Notes under the pieces: generated by a model
Seen by the model: only the letters and a program-made list of their open reading frames with translations
Database searches by the model: none
What the model was told of the DNA's origin: nothing
In this document: one piece after another, positions 35,723 to 42,560 of the stretch
How positions within the stretch are numbered: the stretch's first letter is position 1
Layout of the letters: the number at the start of each line of letters is the position of its first letter
From: Rhodospirillaceae bacterium
GTDB taxonomy: Bacteria; Pseudomonadota; Alphaproteobacteria; Rhodospirillales; Rhodospirillaceae
NCBI GenBank assembly: GCA_020852595.1
Contig: JADZAK010000016.1
Location: 1-42,560 of the forward strand
Direction: 5' to 3'
Length of the DNA: 42,560 nucleotides
Position numbers and translations under genes: made by a program

Positions 35723-38494
35723 CTACCAGAACAAGACGATCAGGCCGTCCTGGCCGTTGATGAACAGGCCGCCGCCATCCGCATCGCCGCCGTAGCCAAA
35801 ATGCGGATTGAGGGTGGGACCGCCGCTCACGGAAAAATAAGGATCGGTACAGGCATCTCCTAGGACGCTGATCGCTGGAATACACCCGGGGATACGGCCG
35901 CGCGTCGTGCTGCTGTCCAACTCACTATTGAGCATATTCGCGGCCGTGGCGCCGCCGCTGGCGCCGTCTGCGGTATTGCCGGCACGCGTCCCGCGCGTGC
36001 CCTGGAGACGCGGAGCCCCTTGGTCGGCAAACGATGTCACGCCGTTCCCGGACGTTGTACCGCCGGCGCCGCCGGTGCCCGCGGTTATATCAAGGTCGCT
36101 GCCGTTATTGAGGAACAGGCCGCCCGCAAAGCCGCCGCCGCCGCCATCCCAGATCGTGGATCCGGAGCCGTCGGTGTCACTGCCGCCGCCAGGCCCCCAG
36201 ACCTTGCCGTAGAACGTGATCAAGCCGCCCAGATTCTCGCCTGTGATCGTCCCGGTCTCCGCATCCCGGAAGTCGCAGCGATAGGGGCCCACGCGGTTAC
36301 CGGTCACGGAAATATCGCCGGGACCGCAGATGTCGGTCGAGATCGTGCGGAAATCGAGCAGGCGCGTCACCACGTACGCCGCTCCGCCCGCCAATGTACC
36401 GTCCGAATCCGTACCGCCCGGCATATTCGGAGCGCGGTCAACCGTCGCGCTTGTGAAGCCTCCGGATTCCAAATCGAAGCGCCAGTTCACGATGAGATTG
36501 GTCAGCGCGGCTGCCGTGTTCACCAGTGGCAGGCGATGATTGTACCATTCGAGGACCTGGAAAGAGGATCTCGCGATATCCCAAACACGCACGTCGGACG
36601 CCGCGCCGTCATAGATATTCTGGTAACTGCCTCCGCTGGCGGAATTCCATGTCGCGCCGACGGCAAACCGCGCATTCGGCGCGCGGATCGCCGCCCCCGC
36701 AAGCACGTCCGAAAGACGCGCCGCCGGCCTTCCATTTTTATAGAGAATCACTGCGCCCGCGTCGTAGGTGAGCGCCAGGTGCACCCACTCGCCGGCGGTA
36801 AGCGTCACACCCAGGGTTTCCGTATCGATTGACGTGGTCCCGCTGCCAACCGATACCGAGAGGGCGCCGCCTTCCGTCATGAACAGCCGGAAGGAACTGT
36901 TCGCGAGATTGTTCGCGTTCCATTGTGAGATCAGCGTCGCCTGCTGGCTGGTCCCCGGCACCGAGCGCGGCTTGAACCATCCTTCGATCGTAAGTTCGCC
37001 GGAGGATGTCCCGTTGTCGCCATTGTTGCCGGTGTGCGCATAACCGGCGCCATAAGTGTCCATGGCCAGCATCGGAACGCCAACCGTGACGTTGTCGATA
37101 TAGCTGACCAGATTCGCCCCATTGACCAAATAGACTCTCTGGGTGCCGGTGTTATCGATGTCCCCTGTGTCCACATAAGCATAGGCGCGATTGGTCGGCG
37201 CATCCTCCTGCTCGATCTTCATCCAAACGCTATTGCCGTTGTCGTACACTTCAATGAGGTATTTGCGTGCGCTGCGAAGCTGGAAAGTGCCCGCGCCGAC
37301 AACCGTCGGCGCCAGGCTTGTGCCGTCATTGAGAATATCGAGCGTTCCCGCCTCGCCGTCGGCGTCGACATTGCCGCTGATGCGGAAGGTGATGCCCTGC
37401 GCCAGGACGTCGCCCGTGGGCACGCCGGTGGCGCGCGTGATGATCGAGAACCCCGCGGCCGTGGGCGTAGCCGCGGTGCTGTCCGGATCCGGAGTCCAGT
37501 CGGTGGCGATATACAAGGGCTTTTCGCTCGCGTCGAACCGGAAGCTCGCCGCCGAAATGAAATAGGAGGACGTTGTGGTCAGGCTGGCGACGGGATTGCC
37601 GTCGGAGTCCGTTGTCGCCGTGGGCGCGTCCCCGCCGGGGGAGGATTCAAGCTTGTCCGCGTCAATCCCGTTGGTGAACGGCTCGGAGATATCGGCGTTC
37701 ACCTGACCGGAGGGGGTATTTCCCTCGCACTGCGCTTCCAACTTTGCCGTGGTCGGCGCGAAGACGATGTCGTCGAAGTAAGACGCGCCTGAACTTGTGT
37801 TGTACGGCCCGGAGAAGATCGCGGAAGGCGCCGTGCCCGCATTGTCCTCCTCGTCGGACCCGGAGACCGGATTTCCGTACGCCGTCCCCGACGACGAAAT
37901 GCCGCCGAGTTTGTTCGCGCCGTGGCTAAACACAACGAAGGGCAGATAAGTCCCCTGGCCGGCGGATTGACTGGTGAGCCGCACTTCCAGTTCGTCCGAG
38001 GTCAAAACTTCGCCGGTATAGGTGGGATCGACGCCGGCGTCGAAATCGCTGCCGACGGCGACACAGACATCCTTGGCTTCCGCCGAAACGACATAGCTGT
38101 AGAACGCGCCGTACCCATCGACGGCATCGCTGCGCCCCAGTCCCAATGTCGCCCACGGCAACGTTCCGCCGGTGGTGCCCGAACCGTTGCAAGTGTCCGC
38201 AAGCCCATCCGGCGTCGCATCGGTATCGGGGCATGGCAGCGTATGATTGATGTTGAGGTAGACAAGAATCGCGTCCTCGATGACGCCGGCGCTTGCATTG
38301 GTGCGCTCCACACGGGGCGTTTCGCGCATCGGACCTGAAAACTTCGCCATGAACACGGCCAGCGCCGAGAACGCGACGATGGACACGAGGATGGCGATCA
38401 CGATCCCGGCGACGCCGTCGTCGCGCGCGAACGCACGCGCCCACCGCTTTAGAAAATCACGCACCCCAGTATCCCTTGTCCCACCCGGCGCCAT
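35723..38494 (-). CDS. Large surface protein with pseudopilin-like head and LamG domain
   Basis: A 923-residue protein. One membrane helix lies at 29-50 (GIVIAILVSIVAFSALAVFM). Residues 75-135 resemble pseudopilin-like proteins: YLNINHTLPCPDTDATPDG, LPWATLGLGRSDAVDGYGAF. A Thr/Ser/Asp-rich middle follows, then a LamG/concanavalin-like domain (about 490-690: GELTIEGWFKPR, GEWVHLALTYDAGAVILYKN, ASDVRVWDIARS), and a Gly-rich end closing in GLIVLFW. No prepilin cleavage motif (G-F-T-L-x-E) is obvious. No pilus assembly or secretion genes are nearby, so how it is exported or polymerised is unclear. It probably displays a sugar-binding domain outside the cell. Confidence 0.75.
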   Translation of the reverse strand: MAPGGTRDTGVRDFLKRWARAFARDDGVAGIVIAILVSIVAFSALAVFMAKFSGPMRETPRVERTNASAGVIEDAILVYLNINHTLPCPDTDATPDGLADTCNGSGTTGGTLPWATLGLGRSDAVDGYGAFYSYVVSAEAKDVCVAVGSDFDAGVDPTYTGEVLTSDELEVRLTSQSAGQGTYLPFVVFSHGANKLGGISSSGTAYGNPVSGSDEEDNAGTAPSAIFSGPYNTSSGASYFDDIVFAPTTAKLEAQCEGNTPSGQVNADISEPFTNGIDADKLESSPGGDAPTATTDSDGNPVASLTTTSSYFISAASFRFDASEKPLYIATDWTPDPDSTAATPTAAGFSIITRATGVPTGDVLAQGITFRISGNVDADGEAGTLDILNDGTSLAPTVVGAGTFQLRSARKYLIEVYDNGNSVWMKIEQEDAPTNRAYAYVDTGDIDNTGTQRVYLVNGANLVSYIDNVTVGVPMLAMDTYGAGYAHTGNNGDNGTSSGELTIEGWFKPRSVPGTSQQATLISQWNANNLANSSFRLFMTEGGALSVSVGSGTTSIDTETLGVTLTAGEWVHLALTYDAGAVILYKNGRPAARLSDVLAGAAIRAPNARFAVGATWNSASGGSYQNIYDGAASDVRVWDIARSSFQVLEWYNHRLPLVNTAAALTNLIVNWRFDLESGGFTSATVDRAPNMPGGTDSDGTLAGGAAYVVTRLLDFRTISTDICGPGDISVTGNRVGPYRCDFRDAETGTITGENLGGLITFYGKVWGPGGGSDTDGSGSTIWDGGGGGFAGGLFLNNGSDLDITAGTGGAGGTTSGNGVTSFADQGAPRLQGTRGTRAGNTADGASGGATAANMLNSELDSSTTRGRIPGCIPAISVLGDACTDPYFSVSGGPTLNPHFGYGGDADGGGLFINGQDGLIVLFW

Positions 38495-38680
38495 TCTACG
38501 CGCCCGCGGTCGAAAAGCCTTGTTTCAGGTCGGCCGATTATACAAAGGGCCGTCAACCAATAGTAGCATAAGCTGGCGTTTTTACGGGCTACAAAACATA
38601 AAACGTTCAAGCACTTGAGGCGTTGCCTGAGGCCGGGATATGCCTTTTCAAAGCACAGCCGTCGGTTACGGAGTTCCGCG

Positions 38681-39100
38681 ATGAAATACCTGCATACCAT
38701 GGTCCGCGTGACCGACCTCGGCGCCTCGCTGGACTTTTACGTCGACAAACTCGGCCTCACCGAACTCCGCCGGACGGAAAGCGAAAAAGGCCGGTTCACG
38801 CTGGTGTTCCTGGCCGCGCCCGGCGACGAGAGCGCGCAGATCGAACTGACCTATAACTGGGATCCGGAGACCTACACGGGCGGCCGCAACTTCGGCCATG
38901 TGGCCTATGAGGTCGACGACATCTACGCCCTGTGCCGGCGTCTCATGGACAAGGGCGTCGTCATCAACCGGCCCCCGCGCGACGGCCGCATGGCGTTCAT
39001 CCGTTCGCCGGACAACATCTCGATCGAATTGTTGCAGAAGGGCGGCGCGCAGGCGCCGCAGGAGCCCTGGGCGTCCATGCCGAATACCGGCGTCTGGTAG
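38681..39100 (+). CDS. gloA: Lactoylglutathione lyase (glyoxalase I)
   Basis: A 139-residue glyoxalase I, which turns the methylglyoxal-glutathione adduct into S-lactoylglutathione. The four metal ligands correspond to those of the nickel-type E. coli enzyme: H5 in [11 protein letters not shown]55 in IELTYNW, H73 in FGHVAYEV and E116 in SIELLQK. Length is typical of the short (non-zinc) form. The ATG has GGAG seven bases upstream; the frame is open for 22 further codons upstream without family similarity. Confidence 0.94.
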   Translation: MKYLHTMVRVTDLGASLDFYVDKLGLTELRRTESEKGRFTLVFLAAPGDESAQIELTYNWDPETYTGGRNFGHVAYEVDDIYALCRRLMDKGVVINRPPRDGRMAFIRSPDNISIELLQKGGAQAPQEPWASMPNTGVW

Positions 39101-39102
39101 GT

Positions 39103-40233
39103 TTAGTGAACCGCGAGTGACGCCGCGGGAACCTGCGTCACTTTCGCGAGCAGGTATTCCAGATCGTCGTTGTCGAACGCGAGGCCGGCGCTTTCGTACT
39201 GCGTCAGGATGCGCTCGATGATCCGGCGCGAATAGCGCTCCGGGTCGAGATCGCGGCCATCGAGCTCGGTCTGCGCGATGACCGACAGCGCGGCCTGCGC
39301 CGCCGGATAGGTGCCCTCGGGCAGGCGCGTCTTGGCCCAAATCGTTTTAAGGCCGCGGGCGCCCGGATCGTGGATGAGAGCGCGCGTATTGCCGATCGGC
39401 AGCTCCGCGAGGCGGGCCAGCGCATGCTCGAAGAACCGCAGATTACCCATGCAAATCGCGCGCAGGACGATCGAGCCCGTCAGACGGTTGTTGTCCTGGA
39501 GCTGCGCGACAAGCGCCGTCAGGCTTTCTTCCGAAACGCCCATGGCGAGGCCGACGGTCGCGCGTTCGCGTGTCTGGAGCACGAGTTCCAGCGCGATGTC
39601 CGACGAGATCTTGTGGTTGGACAGCAGATGCGTGCGCAGATGCTCGGCAACGCGCGTCACCAGGCGTTCGGCGATGGTGATGGGCAGCGTGTCGCGGTGA
39701 ACCAGCGGCTCCTGCACGATTTCACTGTGGCCGTACTTGTCGACCACCTTGTGCAAGGTCGGTTCGGCGATCGCGGCGCCCGGATTGGCCAGCAGCTTCG
39801 CCACGATGGTCTCGGAGCCGTTTTGCACAATCGCGTCGGACACACGCGCATCGACCTCGCGCCTTCCGGCGATGGCGTCGAGACGCGACGGCGAGCCCTG
39901 GCTATTGATGATCTGGACCAGGTCGTCGGCCGTGAGGACTTCGGATGCGCTCAAGATCGGCAGGGCGACGGAATCGACGTCGCGCGCCAGCGAGACGGCC
40001 ACATCGTGCGGCAGGCGCGGATTGGCGCGCAGGTTGGCCGACAGCGCCTCGCGCACGCGCACTTCGGCGTCGCGCACCATGAGGCGGAAAATCTGTTCGG
40101 CGAGCGCAAGCTCCGCCGGTGCGAGGGATGTCGTGTTGAACTGCTGGGCGAGTTTGGCCGCCGTCCCGGCGCGCACCGCCGGCGACGGATCCGTCTTCAG
40201 CCGATGAACATCTTCCATGGTCAGCCCGGTCAT
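39103..40233 (-). CDS. DUF2336 family protein
   Basis: A 376-residue all-helical, HEAT-like protein of the DUF2336 family, found mainly in alphaproteobacteria. Repeats of the form VRxxxAxxLAxxP are seen (EVRVREALSANLRANPRL, and KLLANPGAAIAE), followed by SNHKISSDIALELVLQTRER and a C-terminal REVERY-like region, FDNDDLEYLLAKV. The family has no proven biochemical role. Start at ATG 40231-40233, with M6 (ATG 40216-40218) an alternative. It ends two bases from gloA, tail to tail. Confidence 0.88.
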   Translation of the reverse strand: MTGLTMEDVHRLKTDPSPAVRAGTAAKLAQQFNTTSLAPAELALAEQIFRLMVRDAEVRVREALSANLRANPRLPHDVAVSLARDVDSVALPILSASEVLTADDLVQIINSQGSPSRLDAIAGRREVDARVSDAIVQNGSETIVAKLLANPGAAIAEPTLHKVVDKYGHSEIVQEPLVHRDTLPITIAERLVTRVAEHLRTHLLSNHKISSDIALELVLQTRERATVGLAMGVSEESLTALVAQLQDNNRLTGSIVLRAICMGNLRFFEHALARLAELPIGNTRALIHDPGARGLKTIWAKTRLPEGTYPAAQAALSVIAQTELDGRDLDPERYSRRIIERILTQYESAGLAFDNDDLEYLLAKVTQVPAASLAVH

Positions 40234-40630
40234 GGCCCAGCCCCAACGGCGATCATGCTTTTCCCCCGTCGGTTGATGCCAACATAAACAGTCCGACGAG
40301 ACTTAAGGTTTTGCAGCATAAACGCTCTGATCGTCCTGAAGTTGTGCGGCGAGATCCATTTCTAAGGATTCTCTAGGTTTACGCGACGGAAGCGGACCCT
40401 GATCGGTATGCGTGCCCACGGTGACTTGAGTTGTACAACTAAAAGGCGTCATTTCACAAGCATCGGACCGGATGGCCGCTTCCTAAAATGTGTACGGCCG
40501 GGTTAAGCCGCAGGTTGCATTTTGTGGATAAGTTTTATCGCGAGAAGGTCGGTCACCCTAAAAGGGATGCGCGACCCGGCGGCAAATGCCATGGTTTAGA
40601 GACATTTAGCGGCCTCAAGGGGGATATGGG
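40234..40630. promoter_or_regulatory. Divergent intergenic region with a DnaA-box match and a palindrome
   Basis: A 397-base gap between two divergent genes. It holds TTGTGGATAA (40522-40531), an exact DnaA consensus box on the minus strand, next to the inverted repeat GATAA-GTT-TTATC, and a perfect 12-base palindrome AGTTGTACAACT (40429-40440). No second DnaA box, no AT-rich unwinding region and no dnaA or parAB gene are near, so this is not evidence for an origin. The palindrome may be an operator of the symporter gene. Confidence 0.4.
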
Positions 40631-41890
40631 ATGCTGCGCCGGCTCACGAACCCCATCGTCATCGCGATGGTGGTTGGAATCGTTGTGGGAGCCATCTGCC
40701 ACAACCAGTTAGATCCTGCGACCGCCAAACAGGTGGCCAGCTACTTTTCCATCATCACGGACGTGTTCATCCGCCTGATCCGGATGATCATCGGCCCCCT
40801 CGTCTTCTCGACATTGGTTGTCGGCATCGCGCACATGGGCGACGCGTCCTCGCTGGGACGGATCGGCGCGCGGACCCTTGCCTGGTTCATCGGCGCCTCG
40901 CTGGTGTCCCTGTTCCTCGGGCTGATCATGGTCAACCTGCTGGCGCCGGGACAAAATCTCGGTCTGCCGCTGCCCGACGCGACCACCCCCAGCACCGTTC
41001 AAGGCGCTTCGCTGAACCTGCGCGAGTTTATCACCCACCTGGTCCCGCGGTCCTTCTTCGAGTCCATGGTGAATAACGAGATCCTGCAGATCGTCGTGTT
41101 CTCGGCCTTCGTCGGCGTCGCGGCGATGAACCAGGGTCACCACGGCAAAGTCATCGCCGATCTGGCCAACAGCGCGGCCAACATCATGCTGCAGATCACC
41201 GGCTATGTGATGAAGGCGGCCCCGCTCGCGATCTTCGCGGCGCTGTCGTCGGTGGTCACCACGCAAGGGCTCGACATCCTCACCGCCTATGGGCGCTTCA
41301 TGGGCGGCTTCTATCTGTCGCTCATCCTTCTCTGGGCGCTCCTGATCGGAGCCGGCTATCTCATCGTCGGCGGCAGCATCGGAAAACTCGCCGGCAGCCT
41401 GAAGGCCCCTATTCTTCTGGCCTTCTCGACCGCATCCTCCGAAGCCGCTTATCCCAAGACCCTCGAGCAGCTGGAACGCTTCGGCGTATCCAAACGCGTG
41501 GCGTCTTTCGTGCTGCCGGTCGGCTACTCGTTCAACCTCGACGGTTCGATGATGTACTGCACCTTCGCGGTCATGTTCATCGCGCAGGCTTACAACATCG
41601 AAGTGACCTGGACGCATCAGATCACCATGCTGCTGCTCCTGATGATCACCAGCAAAGGCATGGCGGGCGTTCCCCGCGCGTCCCTGGTTGTCATCGCCGC
41701 GACGCTGACAACCTTCAACCTTCCCGAAGCCGGGCTCCTTCTGATCCTCGGCGTCGATCAATTCCTCGACATGGGCCGCAGCGCGACCAACGTTGTCGGC
41801 AATGCAATTGCAACAACCGCCGTCGCGAAGTGGGAGAACGAATTGCATCCGGAGGCGGTCCCGGATACAGAACAGGCGCAAACCACCTAA
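40631..41890 (+). CDS. Dicarboxylate/amino acid:cation symporter (DAACS/SDF family)
   Basis: A 419-residue secondary transporter of the sodium:dicarboxylate symporter family, which takes up C4-dicarboxylates or acidic amino acids with sodium or protons. Eight membrane segments with the two re-entrant hairpins are expected. Family motifs are present: the Ser-rich hairpin STASSEAAYPKTLE, YSFNLDGSMMYCTFA in TM7, TSKGMAGVPRASLVV in hairpin 2 and GVDQFLDMGRSATNVVGNA in TM8. AAGGGGG is upstream of the ATG. The substrate is not resolvable from sequence; the DMGRSATNV Arg and Asp are those used for acidic substrates. apt follows after 20 bases. Confidence 0.93.
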   Translation: MLRRLTNPIVIAMVVGIVVGAICHNQLDPATAKQVASYFSIITDVFIRLIRMIIGPLVFSTLVVGIAHMGDASSLGRIGARTLAWFIGASLVSLFLGLIMVNLLAPGQNLGLPLPDATTPSTVQGASLNLREFITHLVPRSFFESMVNNEILQIVVFSAFVGVAAMNQGHHGKVIADLANSAANIMLQITGYVMKAAPLAIFAALSSVVTTQGLDILTAYGRFMGGFYLSLILLWALLIGAGYLIVGGSIGKLAGSLKAPILLAFSTASSEAAYPKTLEQLERFGVSKRVASFVLPVGYSFNLDGSMMYCTFAVMFIAQAYNIEVTWTHQITMLLLLMITSKGMAGVPRASLVVIAATLTTFNLPEAGLLLILGVDQFLDMGRSATNVVGNAIATTAVAKWENELHPEAVPDTEQAQTT

Positions 41891-41909
41891 CACCTGTTTT
41901 TAGCCTCCG

Positions 41910-42428
41910 ATGGATCTCAAAAAGCACGTACGCCAGATCCCCGACTTCCCGAAGCCGGGGATCAACTTCTTCGACATTTCAACCCTGGTCCGCCACCCTC
42001 TGGCCTGGCGCACGACCATCGACCGCATGGCGGAGATGATCGCCGTCTGGAAACCGGACGTGCTGGCCGCGATCGACGCCCGCGGGTTCCTGGTGGCCGC
42101 GCCTTTGGCCATCGCGCTGAACTGCGGCACCATCATGATCCGCAAGTCGGGAAAACTTCCGGGCAAGGTCAAGGCGCACACCTACGGCCTCGAATACGGC
42201 ACCGACACCATCGAAATTCAGGACGATGCCGTCACCCAAGGGGAGCGCATCGTCATCATCGACGATCTCCTGGCCACCGGAGGCACCCTCAAGGCGGCCG
42301 CGAAGCTGCTCCGCGAGTCCGGCGCCGACGTGGTTGGGGCAAGCTGTGTGATCGAGCTCTCGTTCCTGAAAGCGCGCGGCGCGCTGGGCATACCCTTCAC
42401 CGCGCTCCTGGAATACGACAGCGAATAA
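41910..42428 (+). CDS. apt: Adenine phosphoribosyltransferase
   Basis: A 172-residue purine-salvage enzyme, making AMP from adenine and PRPP. The PRPP loop IVIIDDLLATGGTLKAA is at 114-130. IPDFPKPGINFFDIS (10-24) and the adenine-side DARGFLVAAPLAIAL (57-71) with MIRKSGKLPG are the other conserved parts. Length is normal. It lies 20 bases after the symporter gene and is likely cotranscribed. Confidence 0.96.
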   Translation: MDLKKHVRQIPDFPKPGINFFDISTLVRHPLAWRTTIDRMAEMIAVWKPDVLAAIDARGFLVAAPLAIALNCGTIMIRKSGKLPGKVKAHTYGLEYGTDTIEIQDDAVTQGERIVIIDDLLATGGTLKAAAKLLRESGADVVGASCVIELSFLKARGALGIPFTALLEYDSE

Positions 42429-42435
42429 AGGCGCC

Positions 42436-42560
42436 TAGAGCGTTTTGCATTTAGGTAGCGGCATAGCCTGAGTTTACGAAGTAGTTGGTGCACTCGGCCG
42501 GGACGACGGCATCGAGGGCAGTTGCGACGGCTCCGTGCACGGCCTCGACACTGCGTGCCA
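42436..42560 (-). mobile_element. IS630-type insertion sequence, right end (cut by window edge)
   Basis: The last 110 bases encode the C-terminal end of an IS630-type transposase. Just outside its stop codon, TAGAGCGTTTTGCA (42436-42449) fits the start of a terminal inverted repeat next to a TA target dinucleotide, as IS630 elements use. The element sits eight bases downstream of apt. The other end lies outside the window. Confidence 0.6.
42451..42560 (-). CDS. IS630 family transposase, C-terminal fragment
   Basis: Thirty-five codons to the stop at 42451-42453 read VHGAVATALDAVVPAECTNY then FVNSGYAAT, the usual end of IS630/Tc1-mariner-type DDE transposases (closing pattern C-x-N-Y-F-x-x-x-G-Y). 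The catalytic residues are beyond the window edge, so activity cannot be judged. Confidence 0.7.
   Translation of the reverse strand, partial: ARSVEAVHGAVATALDAVVPAECTNYFVNSGYAAT

Noticed and set aside
40234-40630. Replication origin
   Set aside because: Only one DnaA box, no AT-rich unwinding element and no dnaA, parAB or gidA-type genes nearby.

Overview
The window is a GC-rich chromosomal segment from an alphaproteobacterium. The evidence is the gene content: a DUF2336 protein, a DUF2007/tRNA1(Val)-type methyltransferase/S49 peptidase/polyprenyl synthase neighbourhood, hybrid histidine kinases of the 'GGIAHDFNN' type, short 'SEYRQHA' proteins, and a glycine--tRNA ligase split into alpha and beta subunits. 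Genus cannot be fixed from the sequence alone. About 43 protein genes, two of them cut by the window edges, and one tRNA are supported. Most of the region is ordinary housekeeping and envelope biology. There is no CRISPR array, prophage or large mobile island; the only insertion-sequence trace is an IS630-type transposase end at the right edge.

Layout. 1-2096 (minus): three glycosyltransferase genes in one operon, the last one cut by the left edge. 2177-4455 (plus): a YgfZ/CAF17-like folate-binding protein, a small phage-type protein and a BatA-like VWA membrane protein. 4476-9465 (minus): a YciI protein, a pyruvate,phosphate dikinase carrying an extra N-terminal helix-turn-helix domain, and a GMC oxidoreductase. 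9525-15450 (minus): glyS, glyQ (with a histone-H1-like N-terminal tail), a PP0621-type zinc-ribbon membrane protein, an S49 peptidase, a TrmN6-like methyltransferase and a TetR regulator. 15760-19641: a small lipoprotein (plus), then a minus-strand run of a histidine kinase lacking its phospho-acceptor His, an S1/P1 nuclease, DUF2007, DUF1330 and a short protein.

19964-22172 (plus): polyprenyl diphosphate synthase, a periplasmic methyltransferase-like protein, two hairpins and tRNA-Pro(CGG). 22294-23976: a hipBA toxin-antitoxin operon with three operator copies spaced exactly 27 bp apart. 24164-27033: a Tat-exported dienelactone hydrolase, a second S1/P1 nuclease with one altered zinc ligand, and small secreted proteins. 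27034-27483: a gene-free stretch with three strong hairpins, two of them with identical terminator tails. 27484-32698 (minus): a three-heme cytochrome c, a periplasmic cupin, and a CHASE3 hybrid histidine kinase translationally coupled to cardiolipin synthase. 32903-35718 (plus): a CbpA-like DnaJ and a FecR domain fused to an alginate-export-like outer-membrane barrel. 35723-38494 (minus): a 923-residue surface protein with a pseudopilin-like head and a LamG domain. 38681-42428: glyoxalase I, DUF2336, a dicarboxylate/amino-acid symporter and apt. 42451-end: IS630-type transposase end.

The observations most worth following are domain-architecture oddities in otherwise standard enzymes: a YdaS/Cro-type DNA-binding domain fused in frame to pyruvate,phosphate dikinase, a Lys/Ala/Pro tail on the glycyl-tRNA synthetase alpha subunit, and a sensor kinase whose H-box His is Arg, placed directly upstream of a secreted nuclease. 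Similar basic low-complexity tails occur on three unrelated proteins here.
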